Origin: DAOQVR01 sp035341665
GTDB lineage: Bacteria; Chloroflexota; Anaerolineae; JAAYZQ01
Direction of reading: 5' to 3'
Length of the DNA: 64,000 bases
Assembly: GCA_035341665.1 (NCBI GenBank)
Contig: DAOQVR010000001.1
Coordinates: 461,407 to 525,406 of the forward strand
The notes beneath the pieces were generated by a model. That model had not been told where the DNA came from. It saw only the letters and a program-made list of their open reading frames with translations, and searched no databases. Position numbers and translations under genes: made by a program. Below are positions 53,679 through 63,141 of this stretch, one piece after another. The stretch's first letter is position 1; each line of letters begins with the position of its first letter.

Positions 53679-54701
53679 ATGCCGTACGAGAGCAGGCAAG
53701 CAACTGTCAGCCGTGCTAGTGTGTGTCTCCTAATCGCGGGGGTTCTGTTTGTCGCAGGATGCGCCAAAGATGGCAGTCTCGAGGCGACGCACTCAGCGCC
53801 GCCGGTCCTAACTGTGGCCCTGGGCTCCACGGCAACGCGACAGGCAGCTCCTTCACCCACAGCAAGCCCCGTCGAGTTGACTGTGCTTCACACGAATGAC
53901 AATTGGGGTGAGACGGAGCCTTGTGGTTGAGGGACCAACTCAACCGGCGGGTTCCGCCGAAGGGCGACCTTGATCGCGACCGAAAGAGCTCGGACAGAGC
54001 ATATCCTTGTACTTGACACCGGTGACGCGCTACGGGGTGGGGGTATTCTCGGCGACACCACCGACGGACAGGCGGTTGTCGCTGCGATGAACCTCGTAGC
54101 AACAGACGCAATGGCCCTCGGTCGCAATGAGCTATCCCTGGGCTCGGCCGAACTGCAGAAACGAATGGCCGAAGGCCGGTTTCCGATGCTTTCGGCCAAC
54201 GTCAGCGTGAGGGGCTCACTAGAGCTCTTCGCGCCACCCTTTACGATTGTCGACATCGCAGGCCACCGCATCGCCTTGCTTGGACTGACCCGTCTGCCTT
54301 CTGGGGCGGTCGCCGACTTTGACGTGCGGGATCCATCGACTGCGGTCGAGCCCGTGCTCGATGAGCTCATGGGCCAGGTAAACACCATCATTCTGCTGAC
54401 CAACATGGACTATCGCTCTGCCATGCAGTTGGCGTCCGTTCTGCCAGGAATTGACCTGGTCGTCTCCGCCAGCCCAGGCCAGCTCCCCACCGATGCAGTC
54501 CGCGTGGCTGGTACTGGCTCCCTGGTGGTTGTGGCCGAACAGCCGGTCGCCCGCCATACGGGACGAAGGGTCGGTAGGCTCACGGTACTCCTCAATCACG
54601 ATGGTTCACTCACCGACCCGCAGTGGCGGTCGATATCGCTGGACAAGTCCTATGCCGACGATCCTGACATGGCCACACTGCTTGCCGGCTATCGACCGTA
54701 G
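53679..54701 (+). CDS. Putative selenoprotein: lipoprotein of the calcineurin-like/5'-nucleotidase family
   Basis: 340 residues if the in-frame TGA at 53928 is read as Sec84. ATG 53679 has GTGGAGG upstream. Lipoprotein signal peptide ends in LFVAGC. A PT-rich spacer leads to ELTVLHTNDNWGETEPCG, then TGA, then GTNSTGGFRRRATLIATERA in the same frame. In relatives this loop reads PCGC...GG(L/F).RRAT, so the TGA falls where a Cys is expected. The rest shows LVLDTGDALRGGGI, AMALGRNELSLG and the beta-sandwich pattern, with the usual GNHE metal site degenerate. The downstream frame is fully open for 257 codons and ends normally. A SECIS-like hairpin follows the TGA. A nonsense mutation is the alternative. 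Partner GH3-like gene starts 13 bp later. Confidence 0.75.
53945..53959 (+). promoter_or_regulatory. SECIS-like hairpin for Sec84
   Basis: CGGCGG-GTT-CCGCCG: 6-bp perfect stem with a triloop that begins with G, 21 bases after the TGA. Both the G at the loop start and the distance fit the general bacterial SECIS pattern. Confidence 0.6.
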
Positions 54702-54714
54702 GGATCCGGACGCC

Positions 54715-57693
54715 ATGCGGAAGACGCAGGGGAATCTCCCTCCGGCAGTCCGGGGCTCGTCAGCACATTGGCCCCTGGCTGGACTGCTTCGCAGCACCTT
54801 GGTGGCAGCCATCTTGCTCCTGTCGGTCTTCCCGGCCCCGAGTCTGTTCTCGCAGGCGCCGGCGGTCACTCAGGAGGCCGGGAGCGATCAGGGCACTGCT
54901 TCAGGCCTGGACGAGCTGCTCTCGCGTATGACCACCGCCGACAAGGTCGGGCAGCTCATGCTAGTGAGTTTTCGCGGAAGCAGCACCGGCGCAGGCTCTG
55001 ACGTGGTTCGCCTGGTGCAGGAGCTTAGGATCGGCGGCGTGATCATCGCACCGGACCATGAGAACTTGACGAACGAATCCTCTGTACCGGAGCAGGTCCA
55101 GTCTCTGACCAACGCTCTCCAGAGGCTTACCTTCTCGGCTTCGGAGCCCGTCACCATAACCCAGGCTGTTCCTGTCACCTTCACGGCTCCGGCACCGGAG
55201 GCTACCCTGGAGATCACGCCCGCGGCGGAGGTTCTCTCGACAGTTGTGACGATTACCAAGCAGATCACCTATCCCGCGCAAGAGATCCCGCTGTTTGTCG
55301 CCGTGCTGCAGGAGGGGGATGGGTATCCGTTTACTTCGCTCCGTCAAGGGTTCACGAGTCTTCCCAGTCCAATGGCGCTTGGCGCGACCTGGCGCGAGAG
55401 CCTGGCTGCGGACATCGGAAGGATCGTGGGCCAGGAGCTCGCTGCAGTGGGCGTAAACATGCTGCTCGGACCGTCTCTTGACGTCCTGGCGGAACCACGC
55501 ACCAGTACCGGCGACAACCTAGGCACGCGCGTTTTCGGTGGAGACCCCTACTGGGTGGGGCAGATGGGAAAGGCGTACATCGCTGGTGTCCATGAGGGCA
55601 GCAGCGGGCGTGTAGCCACCGTGGCAAAGCATCTACCGGGCTTAGGCGCAAGTGACCGCAGTCTGGAGGAGGAGGTGGCTACCGTAGACAAATCCCTTCA
55701 AGACCTGCGGCTGATCGAGCTGCCGCCCTTCTTAGCGGTCACGGCCACCGATGTGGTAACGGACACCACCGACGCGATGATGACGGCCCACATTCGCTAC
55801 CGAGGCTTCCAGGGCAACATCCGGTACGTGACACCTCCCATCAGCCTCCATGCCCAAGGCCTCGAGCAGATCCTCAACCAAGAAGAGCTTGCCCCCTGGC
55901 GCTTAAATGGTGGCCTGCTTGTCAGTGACTCCTTGGGCGTACCGGCAATCCAGAGGTACTTCTCGCCCAATCTGGACACGTTCCCGCATAGGCAGATAGC
56001 CCTCGATGCCTTCCAGGCAGGAAACGACCTACTGCAGCTAACTCGCTTCTCCTTGACTGATTCCTGGGATCAGCAAATGCGGAACATCGAAGATACCATC
56101 CTCTTCTTCCGAAGCCGCTATGACAGCGATGCCGCATTCAAGAGCCGCGTTGACCAGGCGCTGAGGCGGATCCTACAGCTGAAAATGCGCCTCTATCCCA
56201 GTTTCGACATCGAGTCGTGCCTGGTCAGTGAGTCCGGTTTGGGAGACACAGCAGCATCGCAGGCGCGGGCGGCGGAAGTTGCGCAGCTGGCTGCCACGCT
56301 CCTCTATCCGTCGAAAGACGAGCTCGCTCTTCGGATGCCTCGGGCTCCGCGGTCGGACGAGGCTATACTCATCTTCACGGACGCTCGTGAGGCACAAGAG
56401 TGCGAGTTGTGCCCACCTTTCTACCAGCTCGATCCCAACAGCATTCGGGATACTCTTCTTCGGCTGTACGGGCCCGGTGCGACAGGCCAGGTGTCCGCAG
56501 AGCAAGTGCGCTCCTTCACCTTTGCTCAACTGCAGAGCTACCTGAGCGGCGGAAAGCCGGACCTCACCCGATACCTGAACGGGGCAGGGCTCATCGTCTT
56601 TGCTATGCTGGACTACTCGCCGGAGTCTGGGCAGAGTTCTTCCGCTCTGAAGCAGTTCTTGCGTGAGTATGCATCTGCACCAGACACGCAGAAGCTTGTG
56701 GTGCTTGCCTACCAGGCTCCGTACTTCCTCGACACGACTGAGGTGAGCAAACTGACTGCCTATTATGGGCTTTATAGCAAGACCGCGGCCGCGATCGAGG
56801 CCTCGGTTCGCGCCCTCTTTCTGGAGTTCACTCCGTCCGGGAAGGCGCCTGTGACCGTCGAGGGAGTTGGCTATGACCTGAACAGGCAGCTTTCACCCGA
56901 TCCCGGCCAGGTCATCCAGGTGCTGCCCGAAGAGAAGCCAGTTACGTCCAAGGAGACAGCTGAGCCCCTCAGCCTCCAGGTCGGGGACCCGCTCAACGTC
57001 CGCACCAGTGTGATCCGCGACCGCAACGGGAGCGTGGTACCCGATTCCACAGTGGTTGTGTTTCAGTTCGTCTACCAGGGCGAGGGCCTGGGAGGTCGCA
57101 CAGAGGCTTACACCGTGAAAGGAGTGGCAAGGGCGGCAATCACACTGGAGCGAGAGGGCGAGTTGCAGATCACGGCGACCAGCGAGCCGGCGCGATCCTC
57201 GATCCCGCTCGTGGTGCGCCTGTCTGGTGGTGTTTCGCAGATACTGACGCCAACTCCTGCGCCAACTTTCACGCCAGAGCCGAGCCCAACGGCATCGCCT
57301 TCGCCCACCAGTGAGCCCACGCCCTCAGCAACCCCCCAGACGTCGGAGACAGCAGGAGGAAACCAGGTACCGCCGCCACCTGAACCACGTCTGCGGTGGT
57401 CTGACCTGGTGTTGGCCCTGGCTGGAATCACAGGCGCAGCTGGGGTAGTGCAGACCGCGGCGAGAAGGGCAAGACTCAACTCGAAGCGATGGAACCCGCC
57501 TCTGAGATTGGCGCTTTGGAGCGGAGTCTGCGGCCTGATTGGCTACCTGGTCTACGGCTTGGGGCTTCCAGGCACGGCGTTTCTGGGCTCGCTTCCGCCA
57601 GGCGTCAGGGGACTCCTAATCGGGCTCATCAGCGGCGTCCTTCCCCTCGCAGCCGTCCCCTGGCTGAGTAGGAAACGGGCGCAGCGGCCATAG
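54715..57693 (+). CDS. GH3-like hydrolase, membrane-anchored at the C-terminus
   Basis: 992 residues from ATG 54715. N-terminal signal-anchor (TLVAAILLLSVFPAPSLFS). GH3 features: MTTADKVGQLMLVSFRGSST, ELRIGGVIIAPDHENLTN, VGVNMLLGPSLDVLAEPRTSTGDNLGTRVFGGDP (in part), VATVAKHLPGLGASDRSLEE (KH.PG), and nucleophile region GLLVSDSLGVPA. A C-terminal sandwich, then a PT-rich stalk and three membrane segments follow. Known GH3 enzymes cleave beta-linked sugars, including N-acetylglucosamine; substrate open. Its unusual insert between about 125 and 190 is Thr/Pro-rich. Confidence 0.85.
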   Translation: MRKTQGNLPPAVRGSSAHWPLAGLLRSTLVAAILLLSVFPAPSLFSQAPAVTQEAGSDQGTASGLDELLSRMTTADKVGQLMLVSFRGSSTGAGSDVVRLVQELRIGGVIIAPDHENLTNESSVPEQVQSLTNALQRLTFSASEPVTITQAVPVTFTAPAPEATLEITPAAEVLSTVVTITKQITYPAQEIPLFVAVLQEGDGYPFTSLRQGFTSLPSPMALGATWRESLAADIGRIVGQELAAVGVNMLLGPSLDVLAEPRTSTGDNLGTRVFGGDPYWVGQMGKAYIAGVHEGSSGRVATVAKHLPGLGASDRSLEEEVATVDKSLQDLRLIELPPFLAVTATDVVTDTTDAMMTAHIRYRGFQGNIRYVTPPISLHAQGLEQILNQEELAPWRLNGGLLVSDSLGVPAIQRYFSPNLDTFPHRQIALDAFQAGNDLLQLTRFSLTDSWDQQMRNIEDTILFFRSRYDSDAAFKSRVDQALRRILQLKMRLYPSFDIESCLVSESGLGDTAASQARAAEVAQLAATLLYPSKDELALRMPRAPRSDEAILIFTDAREAQECELCPPFYQLDPNSIRDTLLRLYGPGATGQVSAEQVRSFTFAQLQSYLSGGKPDLTRYLNGAGLIVFAMLDYSPESGQSSSALKQFLREYASAPDTQKLVVLAYQAPYFLDTTEVSKLTAYYGLYSKTAAAIEASVRALFLEFTPSGKAPVTVEGVGYDLNRQLSPDPGQVIQVLPEEKPVTSKETAEPLSLQVGDPLNVRTSVIRDRNGSVVPDSTVVVFQFVYQGEGLGGRTEAYTVKGVARAAITLEREGELQITATSEPARSSIPLVVRLSGGVSQILTPTPAPTFTPEPSPTASPSPTSEPTPSATPQTSETAGGNQVPPPPEPRLRWSDLVLALAGITGAAGVVQTAARRARLNSKRWNPPLRLALWSGVCGLIGYLVYGLGLPGTAFLGSLPPGVRGLLIGLISGVLPLAAVPWLSRKRAQRP

Positions 57694-57695
57694 GG

Positions 57696-58835
57696 CTACC
57701 AATCGGGGAAGTTGGAGGGGGGCGTGGGCCAGGCCAACGTCGGTCCCAAGAGTGGGAGGCTCCTGCGTGCCTCTGTTGGGGCGGGTGTCGTCGACAGGGT
57801 GGCCGTTGGCTCAGGCGGTGTGGAAGGAATCTGTGGCTGGAGCGCCGCCGGTCTCGCGGTGACCAGTGTCGCCATCAGGAGCAGCGCTGCCAGGAATCCC
57901 ACCAATGCGGCATTGCCACGGAAGAACTGGGCAATCGCCTGTTCCTGATCGAAAACCCGGGCAACTGCACGGCTCACGGCGCTTGGGGCAAGGAGATCGG
58001 CACGGAACTCGGCAACGGAATCGGGGCGCTCATCGGGGTGCATGCTGAGGCCCCAGAGCAGGGCGTGTTCCGTTTGGGGTGAGAGCGCGGGTATCAAGCT
58101 CCGGGGAGACGGCATTGCGGAAGGCTTTAGGAAGCGCGATTTCGCATCCAGGGGTGGGCGGCCAGTCAAGAGATGATATAGCGTGGCTGCCAGCGAGTAG
58201 ACATCGGAGCGGGCATCCGTGTGGCTGCCGTCCCGGCCGTACTGCTCGAGCGGAGTGTACTGGACTGACCCCCGTCCCTGCACGACGGTGATTGTTCGTT
58301 CATCGTCCGATGCGAGAAGCTTGACTAACCCAAAATCGACCAGCTTGACCTGACCAGCCGGGGTGAGCTTGATGTTGCTGGGCTTGATATCTCGGTGTAG
58401 AATGGGTGGGTCCTGGCAGTGCATGTACTCGAGCGCATCGCACAACTGCGCAGCCCACTCGAGCACTTTCTTCTCGGGCAGGGGTTGGCCCTCGTGCAAA
58501 GACGCAGTGAGCAGTTCTTGGAGGTCCTGGCCTGGGACGAAATCCATGACGAGGTAGTCACGGTCGTCAAGTGAGAAGTAGTCGGAAACCTTGGGCAGAT
58601 TGGGATGATCGAGTCGGGCGAGCGTGCTTGCCTCTCGATAGAACTGCTCCCGAGTCTGCCGGAGCTCATTGGGGTCCGCATCTGCGTCTGGGATGGCTTC
58701 TTTGACCGCGCAGAAGCGACCTTCCAGCCTGAGGTCCCGGGCGCGATAGGTGGCACCCATACCACCCCGCCCAACCAACTCGACGACCTCGTATCGCTCC
58801 CGGAGGAGCGTTCCTTGAGAGAGAGTGCGGGCCAA
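57696..58835 (-). CDS. Hanks-type Ser/Thr protein kinase with transmembrane tail
   Basis: 379 residues from TTG 58835 with GGAG 7 bases upstream; the frame is open to 59033 but overlaps the FHA gene. Kinase motifs: LVGRGGMGATYRARDL (G loop), FCAVKEAIPD (Lys), HRDIKPSNIKL (catalytic), VDFGLVKLL (DFG), YTPLEQYG and DARSDVYSLAATLYHLLTG. A membrane helix (LVGFLAALLLMATLVT) and a PT-rich outside tail follow; no PASTA domains. Divergent with the FHA regulator, its probable target or partner. Confidence 0.88.
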   Translation of the reverse strand: MARTLSQGTLLRERYEVVELVGRGGMGATYRARDLRLEGRFCAVKEAIPDADADPNELRQTREQFYREASTLARLDHPNLPKVSDYFSLDDRDYLVMDFVPGQDLQELLTASLHEGQPLPEKKVLEWAAQLCDALEYMHCQDPPILHRDIKPSNIKLTPAGQVKLVDFGLVKLLASDDERTITVVQGRGSVQYTPLEQYGRDGSHTDARSDVYSLAATLYHLLTGRPPLDAKSRFLKPSAMPSPRSLIPALSPQTEHALLWGLSMHPDERPDSVAEFRADLLAPSAVSRAVARVFDQEQAIAQFFRGNAALVGFLAALLLMATLVTARPAALQPQIPSTPPEPTATLSTTPAPTEARRSLPLLGPTLAWPTPPSNFPDW

Positions 58836-58875
58836 CTGGTGGCTCCATGCTGATATGATTGGGAATTCCCAGGGA

Positions 58876-58904
58876 ACATTAGCGCAGAAGGGTTCTGCTG
58901 TCAA
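58876..58904 (-). promoter_or_regulatory. Kinase promoter with palindrome in the spacer
   Basis: Minus strand: TTGACA, 17 bases, TAATGT. The spacer holds GCAGAA-CCC-TTCTGC, a perfect 6-bp-arm inverted repeat. Confidence 0.7.
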
Positions 58905-58946
58905 CTCGACCGGTTCTGCGTTTCGCTGATAGCCGGGAGGTTCTGC
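58891..58946. repeat. Three GGTTCTGC direct repeats in the kinase-FHA intergenic region
   Basis: GGTTCTGC occurs at 58891, 58912 and 58939 (spacing 21 and 27, about two and two-and-a-half helical turns). The last lies just before the FHA ATG. Candidate sites for the winged-helix protein encoded next door. Confidence 0.5.
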
Positions 58947-58947
58947 T

Positions 58948-59592
58948 ATGCCGGAAGAAACGCCAATGCTGCTCAGGTTGGAGGGCCCTATCGCTCGCGA
59001 GTGCGTGTGGGTGGATCGGCCCGAACTCATCATCGGACGTGCCGACGAGTGTGATGTCGTGATTGACGACCGGCAGGTTTCGCGTCGGCATGCACGTATC
59101 CGTCAAGAGGGCGATCGGTTCTTGCTCGAGGACTTGGGCTCGAAAAACGGCACGTTCGTGAATGGCCAAGAGATCACCGGGCGGCATGTGCTTCAGAACG
59201 ACGATGAGGTGCAGATTGCCCTGTGTTGTCGGTTGGCTTGGGTTGCAGCAGGGGCAACTGCTCCTCTACCCTCGGGCGAGGAGTCGCATGGACTACGGCT
59301 GGACCACGAGCGAAAGCGAGTCTGGGTAGGGGGTACCGAGGTGGACCCTCCCTTGTCGCTGGCGCAGTATAGGCTGCTTGAGTTGCTGCACCAGGAACCC
59401 GGCAAGGTTTACAGTAGGGACCAGATTGTCGAGGCAGTGTGGCCCGAGGACGATCGGGATGGCATCTCCGAGCAGGCCATTGATGCACTCGCGCGCCGGC
59501 TGCGCGAGAGGCTCGCTGAAGCGGACCCCGGCGGGCATTACATCGTGACTGTGCGAGGGCATGGTTTCCGGCTAGAGAACACGGGCCATTGA
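58948..59592 (+). CDS. FHA domain-winged helix response regulator
   Basis: 214 residues from ATG 58948 (GGGAGG upstream). FHA: LIIGRADECDVVIDD, VSRRHARIRQEGDRFLLEDLGSKNGTFVNGQEI (in part) binds phosphothreonine. C-terminal OmpR-type winged helix: PLSLAQYRLLELLHQEPGKV, YSRDQIVEAVWPEDD, QAIDALARRLRERLA, GHYIVTVRGHGFRL. No receiver domain. Likely activated by the kinase encoded divergently. Confidence 0.92.
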   Translation: MPEETPMLLRLEGPIARECVWVDRPELIIGRADECDVVIDDRQVSRRHARIRQEGDRFLLEDLGSKNGTFVNGQEITGRHVLQNDDEVQIALCCRLAWVAAGATAPLPSGEESHGLRLDHERKRVWVGGTEVDPPLSLAQYRLLELLHQEPGKVYSRDQIVEAVWPEDDRDGISEQAIDALARRLRERLAEADPGGHYIVTVRGHGFRLENTGH

Positions 59593-59619
59593 CTGGACAG
59601 GGATCGGTGACACAGAAAA

Positions 59620-59647
59620 GGGGGAACGGCCCAAGGACCGTCCCCCC
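59620..59647. terminator. Hairpin between convergent FHA and carboxypeptidase genes
   Basis: GGGGG-A-ACGG pairs with CCGT-CCCCC across an 8-base loop with one bulge; the A-rich stretch before it (AGAAAAG) becomes U-rich only on the minus strand. A second palindrome TGGCGCG-C-CGCGCCA follows near 59658. Could terminate both genes. Confidence 0.5.
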
Positions 59648-59682
59648 AGTTGGTTCTGGCGCGCCGCGCCAACTGATCCCGG

Positions 59683-61737
59683 CTAAGGGATCACCAAGGT
59701 TCTGCAGGTAATCCGGTTCTGGTCAGGATCGTAGGTGTATCCCGACTTGACGACATCGGTCACACAAAGCTCATAGGTGCCCGCCACTGGACCCTTAAGC
59801 TTCAGCAGTGCGACCCCATTCGACAACGTGGTACCTTGTGCCGACTGGGTGGAGCCGTTGGGTAAGGTGTAGATACCGCCAACAACAGCACCGCCCACGG
59901 GCAACCTGTCCTGATCGAGAACTTTGACCTGCCCGCTGATCGCGTAGCCCACCCGAGCCTGGCGGTACGTGACCTTCATCGCATGGACGTGAAGTGTGCC
60001 CGTCGGCTCCGGCTCGGTGACCTGAAGGAAGACGGCGGTGAAGGGACCCCAGTAGTTGTTGGTTCCCTTTCCGTGCACGAGGATGTAGTGCGTGCCAACG
60101 GGCAGGGTCGACGTATCGACCATCGCCACGACGTTCTCGGTGAGACCTCCAAAGCTGCCATCGCCGGCTGCCATCGGGGTGCCAGCTCCATCTGAACCAG
60201 GCGTGTCCACAAAGTATTCGGCTGCCGCGACGTTTGTCTTTGGATCGCTGCTATAACGGTGGTCGGCTATGTTAGCCGTGAGTTCCACGGTTGTCCCTTG
60301 CGGCACTGAGGCTGGGCTCACCCCGAGGGACTGTGCATCTGGGCCATAGCTGGTCATGTAAGGCGTGCGAGCGATCTTGTGCAGGTACTGGAACGAGTCC
60401 CACATTTCGTTCCAGAAGGCTCGTGGCATGCCGTCGATACCGTCGATGCAGCCGTACGCGGGGAAAAAGTCCGCGCAGCTGCCGTAGGTGGGCCCAACCT
60501 CATAGAGGAAGGACGCAATACCGAACTTGCCGTAAGTCCAGTCATAGGTGTCGCCATCTACCGTGTACAGGAACTGCGTCGGGGTCAGACCCGAGTAGTA
60601 CCCAAGCTTCCGGCCTATGGTTTGCAGCTGCGCGCCATTGGGCGCATTCCCGCCGAACCCCCATGGCCACAGAATTTCGTCCTGGTAACTGTGGAGCGAC
60701 AGGAATGTGCCGGTGGCATCATCCGGTGCGGCCGGAGGGATTTCGTCATCGCCGTTGGGTCCGTTTTGGTCTTGCATCACCGAGGCGAAGAAAGACTGGA
60801 AAGCCTGCGTCTCTGGCTCACCGCCTCTGGTCGGGCCGCGATACGTTTCTGCGCAAGGGCTGCCACTGGACCCTCCACAGCAACCCCACTTGAAGCTGGA
60901 GTTGCGGTTCAGATCGACGCCCCAGGAGTCGGGATCGCCGCAACCATCGTCGCTATCCATGTTCTTGCGGCGGTAGTAATTGATGTCGTCTTCGTTCATC
61001 ACGCGGCCATCGGGGTTCGCCATCACCAGAATATAGGCGACATTGTGGTCGACGAGCCACGTGGCATCAGCGTCGATTCCGTATCCACCGAGGCCGCCGA
61101 AGCCCGTTGTCAGATACTTGACGTAACGAATCGCCAGTTCAGGAGTGGCTACTTCGCGAGCATGGATTTCGGCGTGCAAGAAGAACGCCGGCTTATCACC
61201 GATGGAGCCAAAGCTCGGATCTTCGTTGGTGATGCGAAGTACTAGGATGCTTCTAGGGTAGATCCACTGCAGATTCTGCCAGGTGGGTCCGGCATTGAAA
61301 ACCTCTGTCAGTCCGGGATACTGATCATTAGTGTCTGTCAGGAAGTCCACCAGATAGCGGTTGTTGGAGTTGTAGTTGTAGTTGTCGTAGTAGTAGAAGC
61401 GAGGGTCAAGTGCCGCGTTGATGGAGAGGAGTCCCGTCTTGACCTTGTCCACAGTGGGCCTGTATCCAAGGTCAGCAAGCCGTTGGAACTGGTCAGGAGA
61501 GACGGCAGCCAGTGCGTACTGCTCGTCCCGGTGCACTTCCCAGATGTCCAACTGGCTGGCAACGGCGTCGAGCGCAGCCTGATCGCGATACTCAAACCGG
61601 GCAACGACCCAGTCGCTGACTTCAGTGGCCTGCGACTGCTGTGCTGCCGCTGGGCTTGTAGATGGGGCCATCAGGGTCAGACCTGCCACCATCACGAGGA
61701 ACAGAGCCAGAGAAAGACATCGATAGACGCGCTTCAT
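59683..61737 (-). CDS. Secreted M14 zinc carboxypeptidase
   Basis: 684 residues with signal peptide (LSLALFLVMVAGLTLMAPS...AAAQ). M14 site: FFLHAEIHAREVATPELAI (HxxE), VDHNVAYILVMANPDGR, VDLNRNSSFKWGC, SLHSYQDEILWPWG (His), FLYEVGPTYGS (Glu). C-terminal Ig-like domains. GGGAGGT precedes the ATG. Cleaves C-terminal residues from peptides outside the cell. Confidence 0.93.
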   Translation of the reverse strand: MKRVYRCLSLALFLVMVAGLTLMAPSTSPAAAQQSQATEVSDWVVARFEYRDQAALDAVASQLDIWEVHRDEQYALAAVSPDQFQRLADLGYRPTVDKVKTGLLSINAALDPRFYYYDNYNYNSNNRYLVDFLTDTNDQYPGLTEVFNAGPTWQNLQWIYPRSILVLRITNEDPSFGSIGDKPAFFLHAEIHAREVATPELAIRYVKYLTTGFGGLGGYGIDADATWLVDHNVAYILVMANPDGRVMNEDDINYYRRKNMDSDDGCGDPDSWGVDLNRNSSFKWGCCGGSSGSPCAETYRGPTRGGEPETQAFQSFFASVMQDQNGPNGDDEIPPAAPDDATGTFLSLHSYQDEILWPWGFGGNAPNGAQLQTIGRKLGYYSGLTPTQFLYTVDGDTYDWTYGKFGIASFLYEVGPTYGSCADFFPAYGCIDGIDGMPRAFWNEMWDSFQYLHKIARTPYMTSYGPDAQSLGVSPASVPQGTTVELTANIADHRYSSDPKTNVAAAEYFVDTPGSDGAGTPMAAGDGSFGGLTENVVAMVDTSTLPVGTHYILVHGKGTNNYWGPFTAVFLQVTEPEPTGTLHVHAMKVTYRQARVGYAISGQVKVLDQDRLPVGGAVVGGIYTLPNGSTQSAQGTTLSNGVALLKLKGPVAGTYELCVTDVVKSGYTYDPDQNRITCRTLVIP

Positions 61738-61773
61738 ACAGATGACCTCCCGTTGGTGAGTTATGCCCGGGCA

Positions 61774-63123
61774 CTAGAGCCCGGCCCGAATTAGCTTCGC
61801 CTGAGCTTCGATCTCAGCCAGTCGTTGTGCGGCCTGGTCCTGGCCCTGGTGTACAAGGTTCTCTCGGATGGCGGCCATGATGCTGAATAGCCTGTCGTCG
61901 AGGTCTCCGCGCCTCGCCTCAAGGGCGGTGCGCGTCGCCTCGGGGTAGTCCTCGGACAGAAGCTGGTTCACGAACTGTATTTCGGGTGGCTGGCTCTCCT
62001 GGATAAGGCGCATGACGGCATCGCGGACACGAACCAACCTGGCGCTCAGATTGCTTTGCCCTTCACGCTCGGCTGCCTGGAGATTGGCCATGAGCATGTT
62101 CAGAAAGAGCTCGTCCACCCGATCTGCATTCGCGCGCAGGATGGAGTCGGGGTCTTCGCTGGAGGCCACAAGTCGCAAGAACTGGGCTGCCTCCTCAGTC
62201 TCCTTCTGGACTTGCGCGTCGATCTCAGCCGTCTGTTGCAGGATGGCCTGGCGTAGCTCCCTCAATCTGCGCGCGTTCTCCGCCTTCCCTTGCTGCTCGA
62301 GAGCGCCGATCAGCTCGGAGAGCTGCTGGTAGAACATATAGTCGATCACTGGCCGAGCCATGGCCACCATGGTCTCGACCTTGATCCTCTTCTCAGCCAG
62401 ACCAGCTTCGACCAGCTTCTCCAACAGCGCCTCGCGCGTTATTCCCTCGCCGAGGCTTTCGATAGCTTCTTCGCGGTCGGCTAGCTCTCTGCCGGCGGTG
62501 GTCCAGCGCATCAGCTCGCTGCGTAATCCTATCAGCTGCTGAAGGGCCTGGAGCTGCTTTGAGCCTTGGGCCATTTCGATGTTGACGCTCACAAGCTCGA
62601 AGAAGCCGTAGTCGATCTCGTTGTCGTTCTCTTGAGCGATGGAGCGCCGGCTCTCCTCGGCAGGTGTGCGAAGAAGGCGTTCGAGGAGGGACACTCTTGC
62701 CCTCTGTACCGCAAGCATCTCTGGCGTGATGCCGTCCGCCTCGAGAATGGCCTCTAGCATGGCCTCCAGCCGCAGAAAGCTGCGCGGCTGCAGCAAGTAT
62801 GCCTTGCGCTGCTCGGCGGGAAGAGAGGCGATGATTCGGCCCGTCGCGTCGCCGAACATGCGTTGCTGCTCAAGTTCGGAAGCTCCCATCTCACTTGGCA
62901 CAAAGGTGAAGAGCAATTCCTTGTCGGCGTCGTGGTAGAGCAGCGGGGTGGCTAGCATCCCGGCATGTCCGCACTGAGGGCAGACAGCCACGTTGAGCTC
63001 GCCCGCGAGCAGCATCGCTTTCGCTTCTGGGTCATGGGCTGCGTCAATGACCGCGGTTGTCTGGGCAAAGAAGCGAGTGCGACAGTTTGGGCAGGTGATT
63101 GGGACGTTCTGAAGAGGGCTCAT
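61774..63123 (-). CDS. CpXC-domain protein
   Basis: 449 residues. N-terminal CpXC zinc-binding domain (ITCPNCRTRFFAQTTAVI, AMLLAGELNVAVCPQCGHAGML, PLLYHDADKELLFTFVP). The rest is helical and coiled coil-like with no recognised motif. Between PHP and M14 genes in one operon (18-bp and 36-bp gaps). Function unknown. Confidence 0.85.
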   Translation of the reverse strand: MSPLQNVPITCPNCRTRFFAQTTAVIDAAHDPEAKAMLLAGELNVAVCPQCGHAGMLATPLLYHDADKELLFTFVPSEMGASELEQQRMFGDATGRIIASLPAEQRKAYLLQPRSFLRLEAMLEAILEADGITPEMLAVQRARVSLLERLLRTPAEESRRSIAQENDNEIDYGFFELVSVNIEMAQGSKQLQALQQLIGLRSELMRWTTAGRELADREEAIESLGEGITREALLEKLVEAGLAEKRIKVETMVAMARPVIDYMFYQQLSELIGALEQQGKAENARRLRELRQAILQQTAEIDAQVQKETEEAAQFLRLVASSEDPDSILRANADRVDELFLNMLMANLQAAEREGQSNLSARLVRVRDAVMRLIQESQPPEIQFVNQLLSEDYPEATRTALEARRGDLDDRLFSIMAAIRENLVHQGQDQAAQRLAEIEAQAKLIRAGL

Positions 63124-63141
63124 TCTGTGCTTTCTAATCCC

